NCBI GenBank assembly: GCA_039933215.1
Contig: JBDTOO010000016.1
Coordinates: 5,897 to 69,896, forward strand
Origin: JALYUA01 sp039933215
Lineage (GTDB): Bacteria > Acidobacteriota > Thermoanaerobaculia > UBA5066 > Gp7-AA6
Direction of reading: 5' to 3'
DNA length: 64,000 nt
Below the pieces are notes generated by a model. The model was not told the origin of the DNA. It saw only the letters and a list, made by a program, of their open reading frames with translations, and made no database searches. Every line of letters starts with the position of its first letter. The stretch's first letter is position 1. A program made the translations under genes and the position numbers. Below, one piece after another: positions 53,525-62,241 of this stretch.

Positions 53525-54457
53525 GTGATCGCCACCCTCCTCCTGGCCGCCGCGGCCTCCGCGGGCGGCCCGTGCGGGCGGGAAGCCCTGCAGGACCGCA
53601 TGGCCCGGATCGCGGAACCCGCGGGAGGACGGGTCGGCGCCTCCGCCCTCCTGATCGAGACGGGCGAGAGGGCCTCCACGAACGGAGACGCCCGCTTTCC
53701 GATGCAGAGCGTCTACAAGGTGCCGATCGCCATGGCGATCCTGCGGCGGGTCGACCGCGGAACGCTGAGCCTCGACGCGCGGACCCCGGTTCTCGCGGCC
53801 GACCTCGCTCCTCCCCGCGTGCACAGCCCGATGCGGGACCGGTTTCCCCGCGGCGGCCGCCTCGAGCCGACGCTCGAAGATCTCCTGCGCGCCACGATCG
53901 TCGACAGCGACGGAACGGCGTCCGACCTCCTTCTGCGACTCGTGAGCCCGGACGAGGTCACGCGCTTCTTGCGGGAGATCGGGATCTCCGGACTGACCGT
54001 CGCCACGAGCGAGGCCGGGATGTCGCGGAGCGAGGACGTGCAGTACCGCAATTGGGCGACTCCCGATGCCGCCGCGGATCTGCTCGCCCTCCTCGAAAAG
54101 GGCCGCGTCCTGTCCGGGGAGAGCCGGAGCGCGCTTCTCGGGTGGATGCGGGCCACGCCGGTGGGACCCGGCCGCCTGCGCGGGCTCCTCCCTCCGGGAA
54201 CGGACGTCGCGCACAAGACGGGTTCTTCGGGCACCGTCGGAGGAATGGACCGGGCCACGAACGACGCCGGGATCGTCACGCTTCCGGACGGGCGCCACCT
54301 GGCCGTCGTCGTGTTCGTCTCCGACTCCCGCGCCGATCAGGCGGCGCGGGAAGGCGTCATCGCCGGGATCGCGCGGGCGGCCTGGGACTGCTGGACCGCG
54401 CCCGGGGGCGGATCGCCGTCCGCTTCCCCGGGACCGCATCGCGCGCCGGGGAGATGA
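53525..54457 (+). CDS. Class A beta-lactamase
   Basis: A protein of 310 residues with a short signal sequence (IATLLLAAAASAGG). Active-site motifs are SVYK (Ser70-Lys73), SDG at the SDN position (Ser130, Gly132), EAGM with Glu166 and KTGSSGT (234-236). QYRNWATP and ATNDAGIV are typical of the class. Gly at 132 is also found in M. tuberculosis BlaC, where it affects inhibitor sensitivity. It hydrolyses beta-lactams in the periplasm. The GTG at 53525 is the only start giving a signal peptide. Its last 101 bp overlap the convergent methyltransferase gene; the final 40 residues after the catalytic fold are low in complexity, so the true overlap may be tolerated. Confidence 0.92.
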   Translation: MIATLLLAAAASAGGPCGREALQDRMARIAEPAGGRVGASALLIETGERASTNGDARFPMQSVYKVPIAMAILRRVDRGTLSLDARTPVLAADLAPPRVHSPMRDRFPRGGRLEPTLEDLLRATIVDSDGTASDLLLRLVSPDEVTRFLREIGISGLTVATSEAGMSRSEDVQYRNWATPDAAADLLALLEKGRVLSGESRSALLGWMRATPVGPGRLRGLLPPGTDVAHKTGSSGTVGGMDRATNDAGIVTLPDGRHLAVVVFVSDSRADQAAREGVIAGIARAAWDCWTAPGGGSPSASPGPHRAPGR

Positions 54458-55214
54458 GCCCGCGCTTCCGGCGGGCGACGACGACGACGCGCGCGGCGTC
54501 CCTCGAAAACGGGCGGCCGTCGAAGTCTCCCCAGAGCGTCTCGACAGCGAGGCCGCACTCCTCGAACAGGGCGGAGATCTCCCGGATCTTCCAGGCGCGC
54601 GCGACGAACGCCGCGTCGAGGGTTCGGTCGCGCTCCCCCGGCCGGCGGTCCGAATACCGGTATCGGCCGTGCCACAGGTCGCGCACGCCGACGGGGTACC
54701 AGGCCTCCTCGATCTCGAGCACGCCCTCCGGGTGCCGGATCCGCCGCGGGGGGAGCTCGGTCTGCCGGTCCCGCCGGTAGAGCCCCTCGAGGACGAACCG
54801 GCCGGCGGGCGCGAGCTGCGCCGCGACCGCGCGCAGGGCACGCCGCCGGTCGGCGAGGGAGAGGAGATGCGAAAAGGGATCGCTCGGCGCGACGATCAGG
54901 TCGAAGGGGCGCCCGAAGGCGACGCGCCGCATGTCGGCGGCGGCGAACCGGGCCGCCGACCCCGCGGCGACGCTCGCGACGGCGACGTCCAGCATCTCCA
55001 GGGACACGTCGATTCCGACGGTCGGTGCGAGACGGGAGAGCGCCGCCGTGATCCGCCCGATCCCGCACCCGACCTCCAGGATGCTCTCCGGCCTCCACCG
55101 CCGCGCGAGCCCCCGCCAGAAGACGAGATGGGAACGCGCGATGGCCTCCTTCTCGTAGAAGGGAAGGATCTTCGCGTAGTAAGAGCGAACGTCCTCGACC
55201 GGCGCGCGAGACAC
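54357..55214 (-). CDS. Class I SAM-dependent methyltransferase
   Basis: A GTG-start protein of 285 residues. Motif I is ILEVGCGIGRIT (residues 45-56), followed by VGIDVSLEML and DLIVAPSDPFSHLL. The layout is that of Methyltransf_25-type enzymes acting on small molecules or lipids. The last 30 residues are Arg/Ser/Pro-rich and lie in the 101-bp overlap with the beta-lactamase gene; they may be a read-through extension. It is divergent from a GT4 gene with only 20 bp between start codons and a shared TATATAT. Substrate unknown. Confidence 0.88.
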   Translation of the reverse strand: MSRAPVEDVRSYYAKILPFYEKEAIARSHLVFWRGLARRWRPESILEVGCGIGRITAALSRLAPTVGIDVSLEMLDVAVASVAAGSAARFAAADMRRVAFGRPFDLIVAPSDPFSHLLSLADRRRALRAVAAQLAPAGRFVLEGLYRRDRQTELPPRRIRHPEGVLEIEEAWYPVGVRDLWHGRYRYSDRRPGERDRTLDAAFVARAWKIREISALFEECGLAVETLWGDFDGRPFSRDAARVVVVARRKRGLISPARDAVPGKRTAIRPRARSSSPRPPARSRR

Positions 55215-55220
55215 GTCGGG

Positions 55221-55227
55221 TATATAT
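55221..55227. promoter_or_regulatory. Palindromic TATATAT between divergent start codons
   Basis: The only AT-rich segment in the 20-bp gap between GTG 55214 (minus) and GTG 55235 (plus) is GTATATATC. It reads as a -10 box on both strands, about 6-9 nt from each start codon. Each promoter's upstream half would lie inside the opposite gene. This suggests a shared, bidirectional promoter with leaderless products. Confidence 0.5.
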
Positions 55228-55234
55228 CAGCGCC

Positions 55235-56335
55235 GTGGCCCGCCTCCTCTTCCTGACCGGCACGCCCGCGGACGTCGAGGGCGGCAGCGGGACCTTCGTG
55301 GGCATCTCCGTCCTGCGGCGCGCCCTGCAGGACCTCGGACACGACGTGGCTCTTCTCGCTCCGACCCCCCGGGCGGGGCACGTGTCGCTCCCCGAGCGGC
55401 TCGTCTTCGACTGGCGCGCGGCGAGCCGGACCCGCCGCGACTCCGCCGGCCTCGACGCGATCGTCGCCTTCGACATGGACGGCGTCTTTCTCGCCCGCCT
55501 CTCCCGTCTCTCCTCCACCCCGTGGATCGCCGCCATCAAGGGGACGGCCGCGGAAGAAGCGAGGTACGAGCGCGGTCTCCCGGCCCTGAGGCTTCGCGCG
55601 GAGGCGTTCTTCGAGGGGATGCACGTTCGCGGCGCCGCCGGCGTCGTCGCTCCGAGCGAGCACGCCGCGGAAAGGATCGCCGCGGAGTATGCCCTGCCGC
55701 GCCGCCGGATCGCGGTCGTCCCCGAGCCGATCGATCTCGCGCGCTGGACGCGCGCGCTCGGGGAAGCTTCCGGGCCCCCCGACGGGCCTTACCCGTCGAT
55801 CCTCTGCGTCGCCCATCTCTATCCCCGCAAGGACATCGCGACATTGCTCGACGCCCTGGCGCGGCTCCCGGACGCTCGTCTGCGCGTCGTCGGCTCGGGG
55901 CCGGAGCGCGGCCGCCTCGAGTCCCGTGCGCACGCTCTCGGCCTCGGCGGCCGCGCCGTTTTCCTCGGCCATCTCCCCTTCGCGCGCCTGGCGGAGGAGT
56001 ACCGGCGCGCCTCGATCTTCTGCCTCCCTTCCCGGCAGGAGGCGTTCGGCATCGTGTTCCTGGAGGCCATGGCCGCCGGGCTCCCGATCGTGGCGGCGCG
56101 AGCCGCGGCCGTCCCGGAGCTCGTCGCCCACGAGGTGTCCGGCCGGCTCGTCCCGCCGGGGGATGCCGCCGCGCTCGCCTCCGCTCTCGCCGGGCTGCTG
56201 TCGGACCCGGCCGCAGGGCGCCGTTTCGGAGAGGCCGGGCGGCGCCGTGTCGAGTCCTTCGACGCCCCCCTCGTCGCGGCCCGTTTTCTCGACGCGATCG
56301 GCCTCGGTGCGGCCGGCGGGGGCTCCCCCCCATGA
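55235..56335 (+). CDS. Glycosyltransferase family 4
   Basis: A GT-B enzyme of 366 residues, GTG start. The N-terminal half has GGSGTFVGISVLRRALQDLGHDVALLAP; the C-terminal half has LCVAHLYPRKDIATLLDAL, VVGSGPERGRLES and the E-x7-E motif EAFGIVFLEAM. It is a retaining transferase using an activated sugar and acting at the inner membrane face or in the cytosol. It is unrelated in position to the glycan block at the left end. A histidine kinase frame overlaps its end. Donor and acceptor are unknown. Confidence 0.93.
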   Translation: MARLLFLTGTPADVEGGSGTFVGISVLRRALQDLGHDVALLAPTPRAGHVSLPERLVFDWRAASRTRRDSAGLDAIVAFDMDGVFLARLSRLSSTPWIAAIKGTAAEEARYERGLPALRLRAEAFFEGMHVRGAAGVVAPSEHAAERIAAEYALPRRRIAVVPEPIDLARWTRALGEASGPPDGPYPSILCVAHLYPRKDIATLLDALARLPDARLRVVGSGPERGRLESRAHALGLGGRAVFLGHLPFARLAEEYRRASIFCLPSRQEAFGIVFLEAMAAGLPIVAARAAAVPELVAHEVSGRLVPPGDAAALASALAGLLSDPAAGRRFGEAGRRRVESFDAPLVAARFLDAIGLGAAGGGSPP

Positions 56336-57290
56336 AGCCTTCGAGGCGCATTTCGAGCCCGAAACGCGAAAGGCGCCCCTGTCCGGGGCGTTCGGGTGTA
56401 CGCTTGCGTACATCCACAAGAAAAGGGAGCAACTGCATCGGACCCCGCTTCCCGGGGGGCCGAGGTCCGCCAGCGAGGGGCACCGGGGCGGCGCCCCGCC
56501 GACACGCCTCGCGGATCTCGCGACGGGCGAAAACCTCTCGGACGCGCTTGCGCTTCTCGCGCACGAGCGCCAGGCCCACTCGGCCGCGGACTGGAAGGTC
56601 TCGGATCGGGATCGACTGCTGGCGATCTTCGCCCACGATCTGCGCACCCTGCTCACGGTGCTGACTCTGAACGCGAAGCTCTTCCTCTCCCACGAAGGGG
56701 ATGCGGCGGAGGAGAACGGGGACCGCATGAAGCGGGCGATCGCGCGGATGGACCGGCTGCTCTCGGACCTGGTCGACCTCGCGATGCTGAATCAGGGGCA
56801 GCTTCGGACCGCGCTCCGCCCGTCCGACCTCTCGATCGTCCTCCACGAAGCGATCGACTGCTTTCGTCCCCTGGCCCTCGCCAAGTCTCTGACACTCAGC
56901 CTGGCCGGCGCCGACGGTCCCATCGCGGCGAACCTCGATCACGATCGGATGTTCCAGGTCCTCTCGAACCTCCTCTCCAACGCGATCAAGTTCACGCCCA
57001 GCGGCGGAGACATCGTCCTGAGCGTGTCGACGATCCACCGCCTCGTCCGGGTGGAAGTGCGCGACACCGGCCCGGGAATCCCTCAGGAGGATCTGCGGGC
57101 GATCTTCGAATGCTACCGGCAGCTCGAGGGCGCGGCGCGCGAAGGGCTCGGGCTCGGTCTCTTCATCAGCCGGGCGATTCTGACGGCGCACATGGGAAGG
57201 ATCTGGGCGGAGAGCCGCCTCGGGTCGGGAAGCACGTTCGTGTTCGTCCTCCCGGGACTCGACGTCGAGCTCTCCCCCACTCCCGCCTGA
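56307..57290 (+). CDS. Sensor histidine kinase without an obvious canonical start
   Basis: The kinase core is clear: H-box FAHDLRTLLT, N-box LLSNAIKFTP, DTGPGIP and GLGLGLFISRAI. The start is not. No ATG lies in frame before the H-box, and the only canonical upstream start is GTG 56307, 29 nt inside the GT4 gene, giving 327 residues. CTG at 56434, with AGGGAG 3 nt upstream, is an alternative. The 90 residues before the H-box show no sensor domain or membrane helix, so it is a cytoplasmic kinase. Two hairpins at 56374-56412 lie in this N-terminal region, which may mean the true coding start is after them. Confidence 0.8.
   Translation: MRPAGAPPHEAFEAHFEPETRKAPLSGAFGCTLAYIHKKREQLHRTPLPGGPRSASEGHRGGAPPTRLADLATGENLSDALALLAHERQAHSAADWKVSDRDRLLAIFAHDLRTLLTVLTLNAKLFLSHEGDAAEENGDRMKRAIARMDRLLSDLVDLAMLNQGQLRTALRPSDLSIVLHEAIDCFRPLALAKSLTLSLAGADGPIAANLDHDRMFQVLSNLLSNAIKFTPSGGDIVLSVSTIHRLVRVEVRDTGPGIPQEDLRAIFECYRQLEGAAREGLGLGLFISRAILTAHMGRIWAESRLGSGSTFVFVLPGLDVELSPTPA
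56374..56412. promoter_or_regulatory. Two consecutive hairpins, the second a perfect 16-bp palindrome
   Basis: CGCCCC-TGTCC-GGGGCG (56374-56390) is followed by TGTACGCTTGCGTACA (56397-56412). The first is terminator-like for the GT4 gene; the second is a perfect palindrome that could be an operator or a second hairpin. Both lie within the uncertain N-terminal part of the kinase frame. Confidence 0.5.
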
Positions 57291-57326
57291 TCGCGGCCGG
57301 CCAGCGCGCCGGCGCCTCGACGCGGT

Positions 57327-57995
57327 CTATCTCGAGACGGGAAGAGCGAGGACCGCCGCCGTTCCGCCCCCGTCCGTGCTCTCCAGAGTGCAGGACCCCC
57401 CGTGCATCGCCGCCACCGCCACGGCGACGGTGAGGCCGATCCCGCGGCCCTTCTCGCCGCGCGTGCTGAAGAGGGGGTCGAAGGAACGCCCTTCGCTTCC
57501 CGAGAGGACGCCGGCGCCGGTGTCGCGGATCTCGAGGCGCACGGTGCCGTCCTCCGCGACGCTTCGCGTCCGGAGCCCGATCGGATGCCCTGGCGGGCTC
57601 GCCTCCCGGGCGTTGGCGAGGAGGGCCTGGATCGCCCTCCGAAGGTCGGCCTTCCGGCCGGGAACGAGAGGCAGGCCGGCCTCGAGGTCGAGCTCCAGCG
57701 CGTGGCCGTTCTGCGCCGCCGAGCGCTGTTCTTCGTGGGCGAGCTCGTTCAAATCGAAGGGGGCGGGCGCTTCGTCTCCCAGGGCGGCGAGCGCGGACAG
57801 GCTCTGCGTCATCCTCGCCATCTGATCGTTGGCCTTTTCGACGGCTTCGAGCCCCTCTTCGAGCGGCTCCGCGGCGGCGCGCAGCAGATAGACGTGGCCT
57901 GAGAGAATCGCGGCCACGTTGTTCAGGTCGTGCGCCATCTGCCGGGCAAGCCGCGCGGCCAGACGCACGTCGGTCAGGTCCTCGGATGGGATCAC
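57327..57995 (-). CDS. Small histidine kinase-like ATPase
   Basis: A protein of 222 residues from a GTG overlapping the HD-GYP regulator stop (GTGA). The H-box is QMAHDLNNVAAIL; the ATPase has LLANAREASP (N-box), IRDTGAGV, FSTRGEKGRGIGLTVA. There is no sensor domain. The 'HDLNN' H-box resembles the hybrid-kinase HDFNN type. It is translated with the HD-GYP regulator and so probably phosphorylates it; the input signal must come from another protein. It converges on the kinase gene at 57290, leaving 36 bp between stops. Confidence 0.88.
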   Translation of the reverse strand: MIPSEDLTDVRLAARLARQMAHDLNNVAAILSGHVYLLRAAAEPLEEGLEAVEKANDQMARMTQSLSALAALGDEAPAPFDLNELAHEEQRSAAQNGHALELDLEAGLPLVPGRKADLRRAIQALLANAREASPPGHPIGLRTRSVAEDGTVRLEIRDTGAGVLSGSEGRSFDPLFSTRGEKGRGIGLTVAVAVAAMHGGSCTLESTDGGGTAAVLALPVSR

Positions 57996-58996
57996 GGAGA
58001 CGTCGAGCTTCCGATGAGCCCGGACTCGGAGATGCTTCCGCGCAGCTCGTCCAAAGCGTGCCGGTCCCACCACCCCTTCTGCACGCCCTCGACGAGGACC
58101 TCCAGGGCCACCTCGAGCTTCAGGGCCCCGCGGTAAGAGCGATCGCTCGTCAGGGCGTCGAAGACGTCGGCCACCGTCACGATCCGGACGGGAAGCGGAA
58201 TCGCGTCTCCGGAGAGTCCGTGCGGGTAGCCGGACCCGTCCAGCCTCTCGTGGTGATGCTGAACGACCCCGAGCGTCTTCTGCATCGTCCGCATCGGAGA
58301 GAGGAGGTCGTACCCGACGACGGGATGCTGCTCGATGACGTGCCTCTCCTCGGCATCGAGCTTGCCGGGCTTGTTCAGGATCGCGTCCGGAATCACGATC
58401 TTGCCGAGGTCGTGGAAGAGGGCGCCCCTGCGCATTTCGATGCGGGCTGCCGGATCGAGGCCCATGCGCTGGGCGATCCGATCGGCGTACTCGGCGACCC
58501 GGCCGCTGTGCCCCGCCGTGAACGGGTCCCGCGCGTCGATCGTCCGGGCGAGCGTCAGGATCACGCGCTCCGCGTGCTCGTGCTCGTCGGCGAACTGTTT
58601 CAACATCACGAGCGACCGCACCCGCGGGACCAGCTCCTCGGGCGAGAAGGGCTTCGAGAGGAAGTCGGTGACGCCTTCGCGGATCGCCCGCAGCTTCGCT
58701 TCTTTCGCCGCGTGACCTGTCAGCATGACGACGGGGAGGAGGCGCGTGTCCGGGTCGGCGCGGATGTCGACCAGAACGTCGAGCCCGCTCAGGTCGGGCA
58801 GCTCGAGATCCAGCAGAACCAGATCCGGCGAGTCCGCCCGGATCGCCTCGAGGGCGGGACGCCCCTCGGCGAACCGTTCGACCCGGTACCCCGCTCCGGT
58901 CAGGAGACTCGAAAGCAGCGACGCCACGAGAGGATCGTCGTCCACGACGAAGATCCGCCCCGCGGAGATCGAGTCGGGTGCCAGGCTCCTGTTCAC
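57992..58996 (-). CDS. Response regulator with HD-GYP phosphodiesterase domain
   Basis: A GTG-start protein of 334 residues. The receiver has VVDDDP, the phosphoacceptor Asp in VLLDLELPDLSG, and the Lys in LSKPFS. The HD-GYP part has HSGRVAEYA, FHDLGKIVIPD and HHHERLDGSGYPHGL, so all signature residues for cyclic-di-GMP hydrolysis are present. It should lower c-di-GMP when phosphorylated. A TAATGT box lies 12 nt before the start. A kinase follows with a GTGA overlap. Confidence 0.95.
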   Translation of the reverse strand: MNRSLAPDSISAGRIFVVDDDPLVASLLSSLLTGAGYRVERFAEGRPALEAIRADSPDLVLLDLELPDLSGLDVLVDIRADPDTRLLPVVMLTGHAAKEAKLRAIREGVTDFLSKPFSPEELVPRVRSLVMLKQFADEHEHAERVILTLARTIDARDPFTAGHSGRVAEYADRIAQRMGLDPAARIEMRRGALFHDLGKIVIPDAILNKPGKLDAEERHVIEQHPVVGYDLLSPMRTMQKTLGVVQHHHERLDGSGYPHGLSGDAIPLPVRIVTVADVFDALTSDRSYRGALKLEVALEVLVEGVQKGWWDRHALDELRGSISESGLIGSSTSP

Positions 58997-59025
58997 GGGA
59001 TACCGTTCACATTACCAAATGACGG

Positions 59026-62000
59026 CTAACCCGCGAGGAGGTCCCTGAGCCGGGTCGCCAGTCCCTCCGGCGTGAACGGCTTGCGGAGAAAGGGAGCGAG
59101 CTTCCCGAGGTCGGCGGCCGCGGGATCGGGATATCCGGACATGTAGAGGACGACGATCGCCGGCCGGATCGCGAGGATGCGGGCCGACAGGTCGAGTCCG
59201 TTCAGTCCGGGCATGACGACGTCGGTCAGGAGGACGTGGATCGTGTCGGGATAGCGCTCGGCGATCTCGATCGCCTTCTTCCCACCCGACGCCTCCAGCA
59301 CCACGTAGCCGAGAGCCTCGAGCAGCTTCCTCGAAAGCTCCCGGACGCCGTCCTCGTCCTCGACCAGGAGAATCGTCTCCGTCGCCCTCGGGAAGTCGCG
59401 AAGCGATTGGGAGGGTCTCGCCGGCGCGGCCTTCTCGTCCAGGGTCCGCGGCAGGAAGATCTCGAAGCGCGTGCCCTTCGCGGGCTCGGTGTCGCAAAGG
59501 ATGTATCCGCCGCTCTGCTTCACGATGCCGTACGCGGTCGCGAGGCCGAGTCCCGTTCCCTTCCCCTTCTCCTTGGTCGTGAAGAAAGGCTCGAAGATCC
59601 GATCCCGGGTCGACGCGTCCATCCCGGTCCCGGTGTCCTGGACCTCGAGGACCGCGTACTCTCCAGGCCGGACGGCGTAACGGCCGAGCTCCCGGGGGAT
59701 GTCGAGCGCGGCCGAGCTCGTGGCCATGGTGATCGTGCCGCCGGCCGGCATCGCGTCTCTCGCGTTCACCGCGAGGTTCAGGATCACCTGCTCGAGCTGT
59801 CCGGGATCCGCCCGGATACGCACACCCCCCGGCAGGAGCCGCGTCACGAGCTCGATGTCCTCGCCCAGCAGTCGGCGCAGCATCTTCTCCAGGTTCTCGA
59901 CGACCGCGTTGACGTCGATGACCTTCGGCTCGAGCATCTGCTGCCGCGAGAGCGCCAGGAGCTGGCGCGTCAGGGACGCCGCCCGTTCGCCGGCCTTCTG
60001 GACCTCTTCGAGATCGCCGCGCATCGGGTCGGCCTCGGAGACCTGAGAGAGGAGCAGGTCGACGTAACCCAGGATGACCGTCAGGAGGTTGTTGAAGTCG
60101 TGTGCGACGCCCCCCGCGAGGCGTCCGACCGCTTCCATCTTCTGCGAGTGCAGGAATCGCTCCTGGAGCCGCGTCCGCTCCGTGATGTCCTGCACGATCC
60201 CGACCATTCGTCCGGACCGCCCGGCCGCGTCGGGCAGCACGTCCGCACGCTCGTGCACCCATCGGATCGTCCCGTCGGGGCGCACGATCCGATGGTCGAT
60301 GCTGTAGGCCTCGCCGCTCTCGAGCGCCTTCAGGCTCGCGGCCCGGACCGATTCCAGATCTTCAGGATGGACTCTCGCGAAGAAGCTCTCGATCCGGCCG
60401 TCGAACGAATCGGGCTCGATGCCGAAGATGCGGCAGGTCTCCCTGGACCAGACGAGCGTGCCGCCATCGGTCGGCTCGGAGATCCAGCTGCCGATGTGTC
60501 CCACCTCCTGGGCCTTCTCGAGAAACGCGCGGCTTTCGCGGAGCCGTTCTTCCGCCTGCTTGCTCTCGGTCGCGTCCTGAACGATCCCGATGACGCCCAC
60601 GATGTTGCCGTCCGGATCGCGGTGCGGAGAGAAAGTCGCCGAGGCCCACCCCGGCCGGCGGCTCCCGACGAACGTGTAGGGCAGCCCGTGCGCCGAGACC
60701 TTCTCACCGAGGAGAGCCTTCTGGATCAGCACCCAGACGCCGATCTCCCGGACCGCCGGAGAAACCTCGAGAGGGCTCCGGCCGAGGACCTGCTCCTGAG
60801 AGATGCCGGTGAGCTCCTCCATGAACCGGTTCCAGAGAACGTAACGGAGATCGGTCCCCAGCACCACGACGCCTTCGCCGGCGCTGGCGATGATCTCCTC
60901 GGCAAACTGGCGGGTCTCACGCAGCTCTCTCTCCGCGCGGATCCGGTCCGTCACGTCGAAGGCGATCCCCCGAACCACGGGGAACGGGACGCCGACCGTG
61001 CGCAGAGTGTTGCGGTACTCCCAGTACCGCCGCTCGCCCGTCTGAGTCATGACCGTCATGGTCCCGGAGGCGACGCCGGTGCGACGGACCAGATCGAGAT
61101 AGGCGTCGAATCCCGCCCGGCTCTCCGGCGCGAGGATGTCCTGGATGCGCCGCGTGTCTCCGTCGGGATGGAAGGGCGGGTCGTATCCCAGGTTCTTTTC
61201 GGCCGCCCCGTTCACGGCGAGCAGACGCCCGTCGAGGTCGTGGACGCAGACGAGCACGTGGCTGTGCTCGACCAGATCCCGGTACAGATCCTCGGAATGC
61301 CGGAGCGCCTCCTCCGTGGCCTTGCGCTCGGAGATGTCGAGCGCGACGCCGCCGACGAAAGTCCGGCCCGTGGCGTCGTGGAAGGGAAACTTGAAGACGA
61401 GCCACTGGTGGTCGCCGTCCGGGGCGGGCACCCGCTCCTCGAACTGCATGGTCTTTCCGCTCGCGATGACCCGCGCGTCGTTCGCGGCGACCTCCGCCGC
61501 CGGGCCCGGGGGCAGCCACTCGGCGTCGGTCTTCCCGAGCAGATCCTCGAGGCGGACGCCGAAGACCGTCTCGAACGTGCGGTTCGCATACACGAGACGG
61601 CCGGCGTCATCCTTCATGAAGGCCACGGCGGGACTGTTGTTCATGAAGGCGGCGTTGCGGGCTTCCGCGTCGCTCAGGCTGCGGGCCGCGTCCTCCCACA
61701 CCTGACGCAGCCGGGCCGTCCGCACGCCTCGATCGACGGCGGCGCACAGCCGTGCGAGATAGCCTCGTGCGATGAAGTCCTCCGCGCCCGCCTTCATCGC
61801 GGCGCGGGCGATGCTCTCGCCGAACTCGTGCGACACCACGATGACGGGAAGGCCGGGCCGGATCCGCCGGATGAGCCGGAGAATCGTGGGCCCGTCGAAG
61901 CCCGGCAGCGCGTCCTGGCTCAAGACGATGTCCCACAAAGACGTCTCGAGGGCGCGCTCCAGCCCGGCTCGATCGTCGAAGTTCGCGCACTCCGCGTCGT

Positions 62001-62103
62001 AGCCACCGCCGCGGAGCTCCGCGGCGAATGCGCGCGTGCTCGCGGCGTCTCCGACGACGAGAACGCGGATCGGGCCCAGAGCCGGCGGCGCCGGTTCGGT
62101 CAT
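59026..62103 (-). CDS. Hybrid sensor histidine kinase: degenerate REC, four PAS, kinase core, C-terminal REC
   Basis: A protein of 1025 residues from ATG 62103. Residues 8-125 form a receiver-like fold, but the phosphoacceptor position reads SQDALPGFDG (Gln where Asp is expected), so this is a pseudo-receiver. Four PAS/PAC units follow (for example FMNNSPAVAFMKDDAGRLVYAN and IASAGEGVVVLGTDLRYVLWN). The kinase core has GGVAHDFNNLLTVI, NLAVNARDAMP, DTGTGM and GTGLGLATAYGIV. The C-terminal receiver is intact (LLLVEDEDG-type start, LTDVVMPGLNG). There is no membrane helix, so it senses a cytoplasmic signal. An earlier in-frame ATG at 62142 overlaps a TAAAAT box and is less likely. Confidence 0.92.
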   Translation of the reverse strand: MTEPAPPALGPIRVLVVGDAASTRAFAAELRGGGYDAECANFDDRAGLERALETSLWDIVLSQDALPGFDGPTILRLIRRIRPGLPVIVVSHEFGESIARAAMKAGAEDFIARGYLARLCAAVDRGVRTARLRQVWEDAARSLSDAEARNAAFMNNSPAVAFMKDDAGRLVYANRTFETVFGVRLEDLLGKTDAEWLPPGPAAEVAANDARVIASGKTMQFEERVPAPDGDHQWLVFKFPFHDATGRTFVGGVALDISERKATEEALRHSEDLYRDLVEHSHVLVCVHDLDGRLLAVNGAAEKNLGYDPPFHPDGDTRRIQDILAPESRAGFDAYLDLVRRTGVASGTMTVMTQTGERRYWEYRNTLRTVGVPFPVVRGIAFDVTDRIRAERELRETRQFAEEIIASAGEGVVVLGTDLRYVLWNRFMEELTGISQEQVLGRSPLEVSPAVREIGVWVLIQKALLGEKVSAHGLPYTFVGSRRPGWASATFSPHRDPDGNIVGVIGIVQDATESKQAEERLRESRAFLEKAQEVGHIGSWISEPTDGGTLVWSRETCRIFGIEPDSFDGRIESFFARVHPEDLESVRAASLKALESGEAYSIDHRIVRPDGTIRWVHERADVLPDAAGRSGRMVGIVQDITERTRLQERFLHSQKMEAVGRLAGGVAHDFNNLLTVILGYVDLLLSQVSEADPMRGDLEEVQKAGERAASLTRQLLALSRQQMLEPKVIDVNAVVENLEKMLRRLLGEDIELVTRLLPGGVRIRADPGQLEQVILNLAVNARDAMPAGGTITMATSSAALDIPRELGRYAVRPGEYAVLEVQDTGTGMDASTRDRIFEPFFTTKEKGKGTGLGLATAYGIVKQSGGYILCDTEPAKGTRFEIFLPRTLDEKAAPARPSQSLRDFPRATETILLVEDEDGVRELSRKLLEALGYVVLEASGGKKAIEIAERYPDTIHVLLTDVVMPGLNGLDLSARILAIRPAIVVLYMSGYPDPAAADLGKLAPFLRKPFTPEGLATRLRDLLAG

Positions 62104-62215
62104 GGGATGAGAAACGCCGAGGCGCCGGCTGGCATAGGCCATTTTACGCCGGCGACCGTGGAAGCCCTGTCGGCGCTCCCGTCCTCCGGCTTTCGACCGG
62201 ATTTCGCCGAACGAA

Positions 62216-62221
62216 TACAAT
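62216..62221 (+). promoter_or_regulatory. Putative -10 box (TACAAT) of the sigma factor gene
   Basis: TACAAT lies 20 nt before the ATG at 62242, with GGCGGGGGA at 62225-62233 as a ribosome site. This gene therefore probably has a short normal leader. Confidence 0.45.
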
Positions 62222-62241
62222 GGTGGCGGGGGAATCGCCGG

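Noticed and set aside
56332..56664. ATG at 56332 as the start of the histidine kinase
   Set aside because: It is not in the kinase frame; its frame gives an Arg-rich product that ends before the ATPase domain.
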